The translations under genes were made by a program, and so were the position numbers. A stretch of DNA of 64,000 bases from Phlebopus portentosus (lineage: Eukaryota > Basidiomycota > Agaricomycetes > Boletales > Boletinellaceae). Below the pieces are notes generated by a model. That model saw only the letters and a list, made by a program, of their open reading frames with translations, was not told the origin of the DNA and did no database searches. Below are positions 29,597 to 41,908 of the stretch, piece after piece (the stretch's first letter is position 1; every line of letters begins with the position of its first letter). The stretch spans positions 1,550,001 through 1,614,000 of the forward strand of contig JAYXKI010000008.1 in NCBI GenBank assembly GCA_037892935.1, in the 5' to 3' direction.

Positions 29597-30051
29597 ATCA
29601 CTCATTTCCCTTCATATATACTCCTTATTTAATTCCAATTCTCTCTCTCTCTGCCTCTAATCAATTCTAATCTTCCAATTCTCCTTCTATAGTTTTGTCT
29701 CTGCTAGCGTGATCCACTATAGGATCTAACACATGTACTTTTACTTAATATGCAGTTCTGCACAGTTTCGCCATTCAAAACAGTGGAACAATGGTGAAAC
29801 GCCTCAATTCACTTCATATCAGTTTCCTTTCATCTTATTCCTTGAATTCCTTGATCTATTCTTCTAGTCATCACTCAGTCTCGCTCGATCACACGAAAAT
29901 TCACAAAAACCAAAACAAAATTGTATAAATTAACTATAAAAACAACTATGTACAGTACAAGTTATTTTTCTTTTTCTTTTGTCCTTTTCTTTTTCTATTT
30001 TACAAAAGTCCGACCAGGACATAGAGCATACACAACAATTATACTCTATTC

Positions 30052-31742
30052 CTAAGCCCTACCTTTCCCCTTTGACTGACGAACCCTCTCCACTTCCCCT
30101 CTATCTTCCTCTTCCTTGTCTTCACCTTCCCCCATCTTCACCCCAGCCAACTCGAGCAGCAGATGACAATCCACATGCGCCTGTGCTATGAGGATGCTGA
30201 ATTTGTTCAGCATCCGGGACAAGACCTTGTACCGGTGATCCATCTGTGCCAGCACAAACTGCAGCTCAGATTCCCCGACCTCCCGCTGCAGAACTTCATG
30301 CTCGACACAACTACCCACCGATCTGGCCACCAGAGCTGTGACTTTCCAGCATTTTGCTTCCTGATTGCACACCTCCTGAGCTGCCTTACACTTCGTGGCT
30401 ACAGCCCTGCCCTTTGTGGCTAGACTATAGCCCTTTGCCTGCTTCAAGCATGGAGCGCAGGTCCTCTGCGGAAGACCCATGCAATCACAGCTATGCTTCT
30501 GGCACTGGTCACATGGAACCCAATGACAAACACGCCCATCGCTCAATCATTTGTTGTTATCATCATCATCATTATTGTTGTCGTCACCACCAGAACCACC
30601 ACCATTAGCTGGAATCCTAGAAGGACCAGCCTCAGGTTGAGAAGATGCTTGTTGTGCCAGAGAAATGCATCTCGCTCGCATTTTGACAGTTTCGTGTGGA
30701 ACAGCAGCAGTACCGCTATTGTTGTTGTTGTTGCTGTTGTTGTTGTTGCTCACGGTATTGAGAGCCTGAATCTCTTCAAGGCTTGCATCCGCCTCAAACG
30801 GCTCATTTGCCTCCATTCCCACATCACTGATATCCATTCCACTGTCACCTGGACTCATGATAATGGAGTCTTCTCCCTGATGACCAGGAGGAGGACTCTC
30901 AGGACTTTCCTGAATTGCAGGAGTCTCCTTGTCTGAGTCCACCACTTGCCGAACACCACGAATGCGGCAAGTCCCTGCATCTAATTATTGTTGCATGTTA
31001 GCCTCGATTTCGGCAGCTATCTGGGAGATTTCAGCATGTTGAGCAGCGCATTCCTCTTCTTCACATCTTTCACTCTCATGAAGCTCAATCTCGAGCATTG
31101 TGGGTTTGAGTGAGGTTAAGGGTGTAGAGCGGCTAGCCCCTTCCAAATGTTCCACTCCAGTTTTGAGCATTTTGACCGGTTCCGCGGCTTCTCCATTTTC
31201 AAGCATTTCACTGGCTTTGACATAAAGAGGAGTGGAATCAACCTCCATTGGACTATCGACATCCTGAGGCAGCATTTGTTGTTGCTGCTGTTGTTGTTGT
31301 TGCAGAGGAAATTGTTCAGACAGCACTGGTTGTTGCTGCTGTTATTGTTGCGGTTGAGAAAAAGGTTCAGACAGCACTTGTTGGGATCATTGTTGTTGCT
31401 GTTATTGTTGCATTTTGGATTCCTGAGCATGAACAAGTTGATAGAGCTGATGACAAAGGATGGAATAGCCGTAGTATTCCCAGAGGAGTCGGACCATTCT
31501 CAATTTCACCTTGTCAATGTGAAGGATGTGCCCTGCATGAAGGTGTCATTGCTCAATGTCCTCCCAATACTCAAATGCTTGCTGTAGAAAGGATTAGAGG
31601 GAGTTGATAGACAAGAAGAAGTACCTATGTGACTCTGGACAGCTTCATCTCGCGTGTAATCTATGTTGTCGGTAAACCTTGCCGTGCGTTGGAACTTGGA
31701 GCTCTCCATTCTCACATTCTCGAGAGCCTTTTTGATGTCAGG
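30052..31742 (-). pseudogene. Antisense accessory gene of element B, 3' portion
   Basis: Minus-strand pieces at 30985-31580, 30547-30945 and 30052-30546 contain polyQ blocks, an acidic DISDVGMEANEPFEAD section with short polyN, and a Cys-rich end at about 30435-30530. There, five cysteines keep the Y spacing (C-X2-C-X6-C-X7-C-X2-C) and the sixth is Tyr, followed by SLATKGRA, matching ELATHGRA in Y. The 5' portion, including the start, continues at 41211-41779 beyond the inserted element C. Several frame breaks make it a pseudogene. Homology to the Y gene is clear only at the Cys-rich end; the rest shares layout and composition. Confidence 0.68.
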
Positions 31743-31746
31743 GTGC

Positions 31747-33375
31747 TGAAGAGTAAGTCTGAAGCTTGGGAATGTACGGAGTTGTTACAACCAGTTCCGC
31801 AGGGTTCCAACTGGTTTCGCTTGGTTTTGACTGGTTTTGCTCAAACGAGTGGACTTAGCAAGAACACCATAGTCCAGATGGCACATGCACTATTCTTTGA
31901 TTGGCCATCAAGGCGGGAGAATCATGGCATCGAGTTTGCACGTGTCAATCACAAGTCTCTGGATCTCAGATCTGCATTCCAGACAAAGAGATTTGACCCT
32001 GCAACCTCGTCTACAGTCCCTCTCCTTTGTAAAACCTCACAGACTTACTTGTCAGGCTAGCCAAAGCCCTTCTGAGTTGTTTCCCCGAGTTCCACTTCGT
32101 TCCGCTCAAAGAGACCTGGTTCCGAAGGTTTCACACATATTCTGACCTTTCTATATGCGTCCCCTTTAATCTATTATGCTCTCATTCCAGACATGCTCAG
32201 TATTGTTTCTTTTGACTTATGTGTCCCTTAAACTATTCATATGCACTCCTCTCCTTTGTAGATAGTGATATGCATTCTGTTTTCTTTATGACGTATGTTC
32301 TCTGACTGATGGGAGGCTCAGTCTTGGACATTTAGTATAAATATAGCATGACTCTCATAGTAGGGGGAGAGCTTAGTTGGAGCTGAGTTGGAGCTTAGCT
32401 AGGCAGTTCTCACATTGTCTCAAAGTCCCTTGTCCTCTAGTCTACTTGTTCGTAGTGGACTCTCTCGTCTCTATAGTCTAATATATGACATTTCGTGTTC
32501 TGTACAGTCGATTGGTGATCTCTCTTCGCAGTAGAGCCGTTCATGCATTCGTATAGTTCGCTGTCATTGTATAAAGGCTCCTCTTACTTCTCTCACCCAA
32601 ATCGAAACCTCCTTACATGTTTCGAACCATTTCACCCAGTTTCGCTTGTAACCCAGTTACTTTGCATGCTGCTCACATTTGGTCTCGCAACACCTCCTCC
32701 TCTCCATTGTCATCAGGAAAGGACACCATATCACTCCTTTCCTCCTGACATTCCTCTCCCCGCTTCCTCAAGTCATTGCCCGGCATTGTTCTGCATCATT
32801 TCAATCGGAAACGGTCAGTTCCATCTTCCCACACATATCCTTCAATTCTCTCGGTCCCCTTCCATCATTGTTTTGCACCTCCATCTCTCACATCATATTT
32901 CAACACACTCAGCAATTGTCCTTCATCCATCATATCATGTTTCAAATCGTTATGCCACATTCCGACACTTTAGACTATGAGTGAGATCGACTGCAGTCAC
33001 TTACCAGTGTGTTAGCACAGTCGATTAGTCACATTCGGGTTGGTGGTTTGACTAGCGTAGCTTACTTAGCTTAGTTCTTGTGCCTTGGGTTAGTCGGCTT
33101 TAGTCCAGAGCTCGCAGCTGAGCCAGAGAGTTGATTTAGCCTTTACACTGCCACTATTGATCTCGGGAGAAGCCTACCCTCGGAATTCCTGCTCGAGCGC
33201 TTCCCTCATATCCCCGGTTCTCACCAAGCCCTTCCATTGTATATCCCTATTTCCCTCCACTCCTTCGTGCCCTTAGCTCGAGTGTAATTCTCTGCTGACC
33301 ATTTGAAGGTATTCTAGGGCAGCCCCTCAAACTATACACTCCCTGTTCGGCATCAGAACGTCCAAAGGAGTTTCA
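31747..33375 (+). repeat. 5' LTR of element C
   Basis: 1629 bp with TATAAATA at 32336-32343. It aligns with 39607-41206 and 41909-43526 with many transitions. Apparent frames inside (for example 32543-32980) recur only because the LTR recurs. Confidence 0.9.
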
Positions 33376-33479
33376 AGTGGAGCCCCCAGTGAGGGGGATT
33401 TCACTGTCCAACAATTACGAATACCCCGCCAAATTTGTCTAGCAGATGAGTTACACGTAGCCAATCTGCTCGAGTCCCT

Positions 33480-35888
33480 GTAGAACATCAGGTTTTGCTG
33501 CTGACTCGAAGGCCGAGAATTGTCAATCGCAACTTACGTTCCACTGCGGAAAATGTGGAACACAGTGAAACACCCTTGTGACAATCTGTTAGCACCATTT
33601 CTTCCAACACCGATTCCCTAGATCATTCCCCATTTACCATCGCCGATTCAGAACTTCCCAACCTCTCATCCATGCCAGTTTCCACCCCAGGATCACCAAG
33701 CGGACCAGCCAGCCTGCCTACCAATTACCAACTACCTACCGGAACTCAACAGATCTTAGCCAGCAACGCAGCAGTAATAGCTTGTCTGTCTGCTAACGCT
33801 AACATATTACAACAACTTACAAATCGACAAACCACAATGGCGTACCAACCGCCCTCACATGGGAATAAACAAGCCCCTACATTTGACAGCTCAGAACCAA
33901 AGGAACTCCCTAGGTTCTTCGAAGACATTGCCAAGATTGCAAGACAGGCCACGTGGAATGATAGAGATCACGTCTGGAAGTTCTTGTACTATGCAAAGAC
34001 CGACGTCACAGAACTTTGGGAGACTACCAATGAGATTAATGACCCAAACCCTGATGTGGAAATGGTGAAGAGAGAGATTATAGCTCTATACCCAAGTCTC
34101 ACGGCAGGGAAACACTACTCCAAGGGAGAACTGGAGCATTTGGTCCTAGAATGGGCAAAGAAAGGGATCAAGAACTGAGAAGACCTAGGCGAATATCATC
34201 GAGAATTCGTCAGGCGCTCTAAGTATCTTATAATGAACAGAAAGATCTTAGAGTCCCAAGCTGATGAGATGTTCCTGATGGGAATTACAGGAGACCTTAG
34301 AGAGGCACTCATTCATCGTATTGAGATCAAGCTACCAGACCACGATTTGTCTACGCCCTACAAGATTAAGGATGTGCTCAAGCATTTGAATTTTGTGCTG
34401 GGAGGAAAGATTATGGGGAGTTTTGGCAGTAACTTTCCACCCCCAGCTACTAGAGAAGTTTCGACAAGTATCGTGAAGAAGGAAGAAGTGGATTTGGCCA
34501 AGGTAATGGATATGTTGAAGAGTTTTTAGGTTACGCTCAATGCCCTGAGCAAAGGGAATGTTCTGCATCGACCAGGGGCGGAACACAGTGAAACCTCACG
34601 AAACCGAGTTTGCAACTTCTGCGGCGAAGCAGGACACTATATTTGATCATGTACAAAGGTTCTTGAGTACATCCAAGCCAGAAAGTACATTAGGAGCCCG
34701 GATGGAAGGATTGTGTTGCCGAATGGCAGTCTCATTATGAGGTCGCTACCGGGGAACAATCTCAAAGAATGAATTGATAGCTTTCATGCTAAAGCCCCAG
34801 CGACACACACAGTAGGGATGGTTGAGTCAGTCACACCTGCATATAGCTCTCAAGCTGGTCCGGCGTACGCATATAGTCATGACAAAGTAGATCAGGACAA
34901 GCAGGAAAACTATGACATTGAACGTTTGGAGATTTTGATTAACAAGGCGAAGAAGAAGGCAGCTGGTGGATGAAGAATGAAGCCCAGTGGCATAGAGATT
35001 CCTAGAGTTCAGCCTTATAAGAAGGCGCAGGCGAAACCACAGCCCGCACCACCGAGTGGCACGCAGCCCTCGATAAGGTCACTCCAGTCACCGCAGCAGG
35101 ATGACATTACCAAGAGATCACAACCCCAGTATAAATATGTCGTACCAATAGAAGACTCGAGTGCAGTCTCCAACATTCTCACTCGTACCCTCGATACCTC
35201 TATCACCATCAGTCAATGTGAACTCCTTTCGATCGCCCCAGACATTAGGAAACAGATGAAGGAGTTGATGACGGCGAAGAGATACAATGCGGCTGAAGTC
35301 AAATATGGTGAGGTCGTGGATGATTCACTTACATTGCAAGTTGGGCATTTTGCATCAGAACAAGGCAAAATGGGCAAAACACTTTCAACAGATGAAATAC
35401 TGGCACTCAGTGGACAGGGTGTTGCTGCAGAGGCATCCATGCCTCTCAGGACTATTAGCACGTTGATTGAAGACACCCTGGAAGTTGAATGCATGCTTGA
35501 CCAGGGAGCCATAGTGTGTCTGCTCTGCAAAGATGTATGGGAGAAGCTTCAGATACCCCTATCTCCTGACAAAGGAATGATCCTCGAGACAGCAGATGCA
35601 GCTAGGTCATCTACCATTGGCATGATCTCTAATGCGAAGTTCACGATAGCCAGGATTGACATTTTGCTCCAAGTGCAAGTTGTTCCAAATGCTCTCTTCC
35701 AGGCTTTGCTGGGGAGACTGTTTTTTGCTGTTATGGAGTGCAAAACAAAGGATTACACATCAGGTGACCAACATATCACCTTAACAGACCTGAATGATTG
35801 CAGAAAGCAAAGCAAAGTGGCCACCGGAATTCAAATGATCACATGAGGACCACTTCTAAAGGGTTTTCCGCAAGTGTTGAGGAACTGA
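33480..35888 (+). pseudogene. Gag-protease of element C, decayed
   Basis: Pieces 33672-34178, 34233-34529 and 34977-35846 follow A and Y: PTNYQLPTGTQQILASNAAV, FLYYAKTDVTELW, GELEHLVLEWAKKGI, and the protease-like ECMLDQGAIVCLLCKDVW. Stops (for example TGA ending 34178, TAG ending 34529) and substitutions such as Arg-to-Trp and Arg-to-Cys mark decay. The zinc-knuckle region near 34600 is frameshifted. The frameshift heptamer GGGTTTT survives at 35861-35867, and the stop equivalent to that of Y is at 35886-35888. Confidence 0.82.
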
Positions 35889-36701
35889 TTGAGAGACATT
35901 GGCGAGACAATAATGGTAGTGACCGATTGCCAGTTCAGGTATTTTCTTATGATTTCAAATTTATTTCACACATGATCCCATCTCTTTTCAACCAATGATT
36001 GCCTTATTTATTAAACAAAAAATTGCTATACTACTGACAAAGAAGAACAGTCATATCATTCATGTGTTTTAGAAACCCCAGAAGAAGAAGACGTGGTAGT
36101 AATGGCTTACAAATAAGTAGTGCAGAAAGTCAGGCCAATCCCGGGAGTCCTTCCAGAAGAATACAGGATCGTATGAAGGCAGCATCTGGATCTATTGAGA
36201 GAGATGCCCGAGATGCCAGTTGTACCAAAGCCGTTCAAACCCATGGGTCATGTAACCACCGAAAGGATGGAAGCATTGAAGATCAATGAGAATACCTTTC
36301 TGTGGCCAGTGGAGAGGTTATTAGTAAAGAATCTGATTATGTTGCAGGAAGAAGCATTGGCATAGACCGAATCTGAACGTGGAACACTCGATCTGACGTA
36401 TTTCGACCTGATATGCATTCCCATGATACCACATATACCGTGGCAGCACAAGAGCATTCTAATCCCCCCAGGAATTCATGACAAGGCCCTCGAACTTATT
36501 TGAGAGAAGATTTGCAACAGGGTTATTGAACCGTCAAATTTGTCATATCAATCCAGATGGTTTTGCTTGGTAAAGAAAGACAAGGAAACATTACGATCTA
36601 TTATCGACTTGCAGGATCTTAATGCGGTTATGGTTAAGGACTCGGCAGTACCACTGAATGTTGAAATGATTGCGGAGAGCAGTGGAGGATGAGCTTGTTA
36701 C
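35859..36701 (+). pseudogene. Truncated reverse transcriptase of element C
   Basis: Begins in the -1 frame with KGFSASVEELIER, as in A, and continues through SRWFCLVKKDKETL (near 36550) to about 36701, where sequence after GAGCTTGTTACGATTCTC jumps to the post-integrase region. The YADD region and everything after it are deleted. Many stops occur. Confidence 0.8.
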
Positions 36702-37110
36702 GATTCTCTCTCTCTCTGCCTCTAATCAATTCTAATCTTCCAATTCTCCTTCTATAGTTTTGTCTCTGCTAGCATGATCCACTATAGGATCTAACGTGTG
36801 TACTTTTACTTAATATGCAGTTCCGCACAGTTTCGCCATTCAAAACAGTGGAACAATGGTGAAACGCCTCAATTCACTTCATATCAGTTTCCTTTCATCT
36901 TATTCCTTGAATTCCTTGATCTATTCTTCTAGTCATCACTCAGTCTCGCTCGATCACATGAAAATTCACAAAAACCAAAACAAAATTGTATAAATTGACT
37001 ATAAAAACAACTATGTACAGTACAAGTTATTTTTATTTTTCTTTTGTCCTTTTCTTTTTCTATTTTACAAAAGTCCGACCAGGACATAGAGCATACATGA
37101 CAATTATACT

Positions 37111-37791
37111 CTATTCCCAAGCCCTACCTTTCCCCTTTGACTGACAAACCCTCTCCACTTCCCCTCTATCTTTCTCTTCCTTGTCTTCACCTTCCCCCAT
37201 CTTCACCCTAGCCAACTCGAGCAGCAGATGACAATCCACATGCGCCTGTGCTACTAGTATGAGGATGCTGAATTTGTTCAGCATCCGGGACAAGACCTTG
37301 TACCGGTGATCCATCTGTGCCAGCACAAACTGCAGCTCAGATTCCCCGACCTCCCACTGCAGAACTTCATGCTCGACACAACTACCCACCGATCTGGCCA
37401 CCAGAGCTGTGACTTTCCAGCATTTTGCTTCCTGATTGCACACCTCCTGAGCTGCCTTACACTTCGTGGCTACAGCCCTGCCCTTCGTGGCTAGACTATA
37501 GCCCTTTGCCTGCTTCAAGCACGGAGTGCAGGTCCTCTGCAGAAGACCTATGCAATCACAACCACACTTCTGGCACTGGTCGCACAGAACCCAATGACGA
37601 ACACGCCCATCGCTCAATCATTCGTCGTCATCATTGTCACTGTCATTATCATTGTTGTCACCACCAGAACCACCACCATTAGCCAGAATCCTAGAAGGAC
37701 CAGCCTCAGGTTGAGAAGACGCTCATCATGCCAGAGAAACGCGTCTCACTTGCATTTTGACAGTTTCATGTGGAACAGCAGCAGTACCGCT

Positions 37792-37878
<87 letters not shown>

Positions 37879-39477
37879 GCTGTTGTTGTTATTGCTCGCA
37901 GTATTGAGAGCCTGAATCTCTTCAAGGCTTGTGTCCGCCTCAAATGGCTCATTCGCCTCTATTCCCACATCACTGATATCCATTCCTCCGTCGCCTGGAC
38001 TCATGACAATGGAGTCTTCTCCCCGATGACCAGGAGGAGGACTCTCAGGACTTTCCTAAATTGCAGAAGTCTCCTTGTCTGAGTCCACCACTTGCCAAAC
38101 ACCACAAATGCAGTGAGTCCCTGCATCCAGTCGTCGTTGCATGTTGGCCTCGATTTTGGCAGCCATCTGGGAGATTTTGGCACGTTGAGCAGCGCATTCT
38201 TCTTCTTCTCGTCTTTCACTCTTGCGAAGCTCAATCTCGAGCATTGTGGGTTCGAGTGAGGTTAAGGGCGTAGAATGGCTAGCCCCTTCTATACGTTCCA
38301 CTCTGGTTTCAAGCATTTTGACCGGTTCCACAACTTCTCCGTCCTCAATCGTTTCGCCAGTTTCGACATGAAGAGGGGCGGAATCAACCTCCATTGGACT
38401 ATCGACGTCCTGAGGCAGCATTTGTTGTTGCTGCTGTTGTTGTTGTTGTGGAGGAAATTGTTCAGACAGCACTGGTTGTTGCTGCTGTTGTTGTTGCAGT
38501 TGAGAGAGAGGTCGAGAAGGTTCAGACAGCACTTGTTGTGATCGTTGTTGTTGCTGTTGTTGTTGTTGTTGCATTTCAGATTCCTGAGCATGAACGAGTT
38601 GATAGAGCTGATGACGAAGGATGGAATAGCCATAGTATTCCCAGAGGAGCCAGACCATTCTTAATTTCACCTTGTTGATGTGAAGGATGTGCCCTGCATG
38701 AAGGTGTCATTGCTTGATATCCTCCTAATACTCGAACGCTTGCTGTAGGAAGGATTAGATGGAGTTGATAGACAAGAAGAAGTACCTACATGACTCCGGA
38801 CAGCTTTGTCTTGCGTGTAATCCGTGTTGCCGGTAAACCTTGCTGTGCATTGGAACTTGGAGCTCTCCATTCTCACATTCTCGAGAGCCTTTTCGATGTC
38901 AGGGCGCAGTTTCAGAAACATTGGAGGGAACAATTCACCTAAGAAGAAGCCACAAGTTGAATCGAATGAGGCAGGATGGAATGGAGCCCTGCGTCTGCAG
39001 AAGAAAGCTCATTGTTTGGTCTCCATCTTAGTGTAAAATTCCCATTGATCATAGTACAGCATCTGTAGGAGAGCGTCCGTGTTACAGTAGTTGGAGTACG
39101 CTGTCTCCGACCAGACTTCTTTTGTTCCTTTGGGACGGACTTGCTCCAATACTTCCTTCTGTGCCTGTTGAATTTTGTTAATAAAAATTCTTGATTAGAG
39201 TGCATGGTTTACGCACTGTGGTTGCCTTCCACCCATCCATCAAAGACTCCATCACTGGATCCATCAACCACCATACCATCATCAAACCTGTAGGCGCGAT
39301 CCATTCGACCGGTTTCGTCTTATCTGGCAAGATTACCGTCATGACGCCGTGGTCTAGTTCATCTATTGCTGACCTGGCCAAGGCAACATCTGCCTCGAAT
39401 TTTGTGACCGCTGCCTTCCAGTCGTCATCAGAGTTGATGGGTCCCAAGAGCACGACGATTTCTTCAGAAGTGAACAT
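37111..39477 (-). pseudogene. Antisense accessory gene of element C
   Basis: ATG at 39477 lies 130 bp from the 3' LTR start (39607); in B the matching ATG (41779) is also 130 bp away and in Y 135 bp. The first piece begins MFTSEEIVVLLGPINSDD. Further minus-strand pieces (38667-38933, 38056-38670, 37726-38004, 37111-37617) carry polyQ blocks, an acidic section and a poly-Asn tract encoded by a pure TTG/CAA repeat, then the Cys-rich end at about 37510-37590 with Tyr in place of the sixth Cys. A plausible intron runs from GTAGGTAC (complement near 38790) to CTACAG. Stops in the second exon (TAG, TGA) show decay. Confidence 0.65.
37793..37879 (+). repeat. Pure (TTG)29 microsatellite
   Basis: 87 bp without interruption; encodes poly-Asn on the minus strand in the antisense gene. 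The same place in B (about 30718-30752) has only short interrupted runs. Confidence 0.95.
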
Positions 39478-39606
39478 GTTGGAGAATGAAGAAGAGATGA
39501 CAGCAGAAGAAAATTTGAACGCGACGTGTTATGCTTCAAAACTCCCATGTGTCAGATTTGAGATGGGAGTGACCACGGATGGTCACTATTTCATGAACCC
39601 AGGAGA

Positions 39607-41206
39607 TGAAGAGTAAGTCTAAAGCTTGGGAACGTATGGAGTTGTTATGACCAGTTCCGTGGGGTTCTGACTGGTTTTGCTCGAACGAGTGGACTTAGCA
39701 AGAATGCCATAGTCCAGATGGCACGTGCACCATTCTTTGATCAGCCATCAAGGCAGGAGAATCACGGCATCGAGTTTGCACGTGTCGATCACAAGTCTCC
39801 AGATCTCGGATCCGCATTCCAGACAAAGAGATTTGACCCTGCAACCTCGTCCACAGTCCCTCTCCTTTGTAAAACCTCGCAGACTTACTTTGTCAGGCTA
39901 GCCAAAGCCCTTCCGAGTTGTTTCCCCAAGTTCTGCTTCATTCCACTCAAAGAGACCTGGTTCCGAAGGTTTTGCTCATATTCTGACCTTTCTATATGAG
40001 TCCCCTTTAATCCATTATGCTCTCGTTCCAGACATGCTCAGTATTGTTTCTTTTGACTTATGTGTCCCTTAAACCATTCATATGCACTCCTCTCCTTTGT
40101 AGATAGTGATATGCATTCTGTTTTCTTTATGACATATATTCTCTGACTGATGGGAGGCTCAGTCTTGGACGTTTAGTATAAATATAGCACGACTCTCGTA
40201 GTAGGAGGAGAGCTTAGTCGGAGCTTAGCTAGGCAGTTCTCAGATCATCTCAAAGTCCCTCGACCTCTAGTCTACTTGTTCGTAGTGGACTCTCTCATCT
40301 CTATAGTCTAATATACAACATTTTGTGTTCTGTACAGTCGATCGCTGATCTCTCTTCGCAGTAGAGCCGTTTGTGCATTTGTATAGTTCGCTGTGATTGT
40401 ATAAAGGCTCCTCTTACTTCTCTCACCCAAATCGAAACCTCCTTACGTGTTTTAAACCATTTCGTCTGGTTTCACTCATAACCCAGTTACTTTGCATGCT
40501 GCTTGCATTTGATCTCGCAACACCTCCTCCTCTCCATTGTTGTTGGGAAAGTACACCATATTACCCCCTTCCTCCTGACATTCCTCTCCCTGCTTCCTCA
40601 AGTCATTGCCCAGCATTGTTCCGCATCATTTCAATTAGAAACAGTCAGTTCCATCTTCCCACACATATCCTTCGATTCTCTCGGTCCCCTTCCGTCATTG
40701 TTTTGCACCTCCATCTCTCGCATCATATTTTGAAACACTCAGCAATAGTCCTTCATCAATCATATTGCATTTCAAATTGTTATGCCACATTCTGACACTT
40801 TAGACTACGAGTGAGATCGACTGCAGTTGCTTACCAGTGTGTTAGCACAGTCGATTAGTCACATTCGAGTTGGTGGTTTGACTAGCGTAGCTTAGTTAGT
40901 TTAGTTCTTGTGCCTTGGGTTAGTCGGCTTTAGTCCAGAGCTCGCAGCTAAGCCGGAGAGTCGATTTAGCCTTCACACTGCCACTGTCAATCTTGGAAGA
41001 AGTTCACCCTCAGAATTCTTCCTCAAGCACTTCCCTCATATCCCCCAGTTCTCACCAAGCCCTTCTATTGTATATCCCTATTTCCCTCCATTCCTTCATG
41101 CCCTTAGCTCGGGTGTAATTCTCTGCTGACCATTTGAAGGTATTCTAGGGCAGCCCCTTGAACTATACACTCCCTGTCCAGCATCAGAATGTCCAAAGGA
41201 GTTTCA
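39607..41206 (+). repeat. 3' LTR of element C
   Basis: 1600 bp, begins TGAAGAGTAAG and ends GGAGTTTCA, then GTGC (41207-41210), the right copy of the target duplication. Confidence 0.9.
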
Positions 41207-41210
41207 GTGC

Positions 41211-41779
41211 AGTTTCAGGAATATTGTAGGGAATAATTCGCCCAAGAAGAACCCATGAGTTGAATCAAACAAGGCAGGATGGAATGGAGCCCTGCATCTG
41301 CAGAAGAAAGCTCATCATTTGGTCTCCATCTTAGCATAAAATTCCCATCGATCATAGTACAGCGTCCATAGGAGAGTGTCCATGTCGCAGTAGTTGGTGT
41401 ATGCCGTCTTCAACCAGACTTCTTTTGTTCCTTTGGGACAGACTTACTCCAATGCTTCCTTCTGTGCCTGTTGAATTTTGTTAACAAAATTCTTGATTAG
41501 AGTGCACAGTCTACACACCGTGGTTGTCTTCCACCCATCCATCAAAGACTCCATCACTGGATTCATCAACCACCATACCATCATCGAACCTGTAGGCATG
41601 ATCCATTTGACTGGTTTTGTCTTTTCCAGCAGGACTACTGTCATGATGCTGTGGTCTAGTTCATCCATTGCTGACCTGGCCAAGGCAACGTCTGCCTCAA
41701 ATTTTGTGACCGCTGCCTTCCAGTTGTCATCAGAGTTGATGGGTCCTAAGAGCGTGACAATTTCTTCGGAAGTGAACAT
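41211..41779 (-). pseudogene. Antisense accessory gene of element B, 5' portion
   Basis: Starts with MFTSEEIVTLLGPINSDDNW at 41779, close to the C copy, and stays open to 41444 (ending NKIQQAQKEALE). Homologous sequence continues to 41211, where element C was inserted; the rest of the gene is at 30052-31742. Position relative to the LTR (130 bp) is the same as in C. Confidence 0.68.
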
Positions 41780-41908
41780 GTTGGAGAATGAAGAAGAGAT
41801 GACAGCAGAAGAAAATTTGGACGTGACACGTTATGCATCAAAACTCCCATGTGTCGGATTTGAGATGCGAGTGACCGCGGATGGTCACTATTTCATGAAC
41901 CCGGGAGA

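Larger units (their letters stand above)
31747..41206 (+). mobile_element. Element C: family-alpha retrotransposon with large internal deletion
   Basis: LTRs at 31747-33375 and 39607-41206, both starting TGAAGAGTAAG and ending GGAGTTTCA, flanked by GTGC (31743-31746 and 41207-41210). Internally it has PBS, gag-protease and the start of the RT (to about 36701), then jumps directly to the segment that in B follows integrase (29641), so most RT, RNase H and integrase are missing. The antisense gene (37111-39477) is retained. Total 9460 bp. It is inserted in the antisense gene of B. Confidence 0.88.

Noticed and set aside
32543..33375. Several short frames recurring at 32543, 40397, 42767 and (minus) 5862
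   Set aside because: They recur because they lie in copies of the alpha LTR; codon content is not conserved between copies.
37594..38082. Plus-strand frame with a long poly-Val run
   Set aside because: It is the complement of the (TTG)29 repeat in the antisense gene; no support as a protein.
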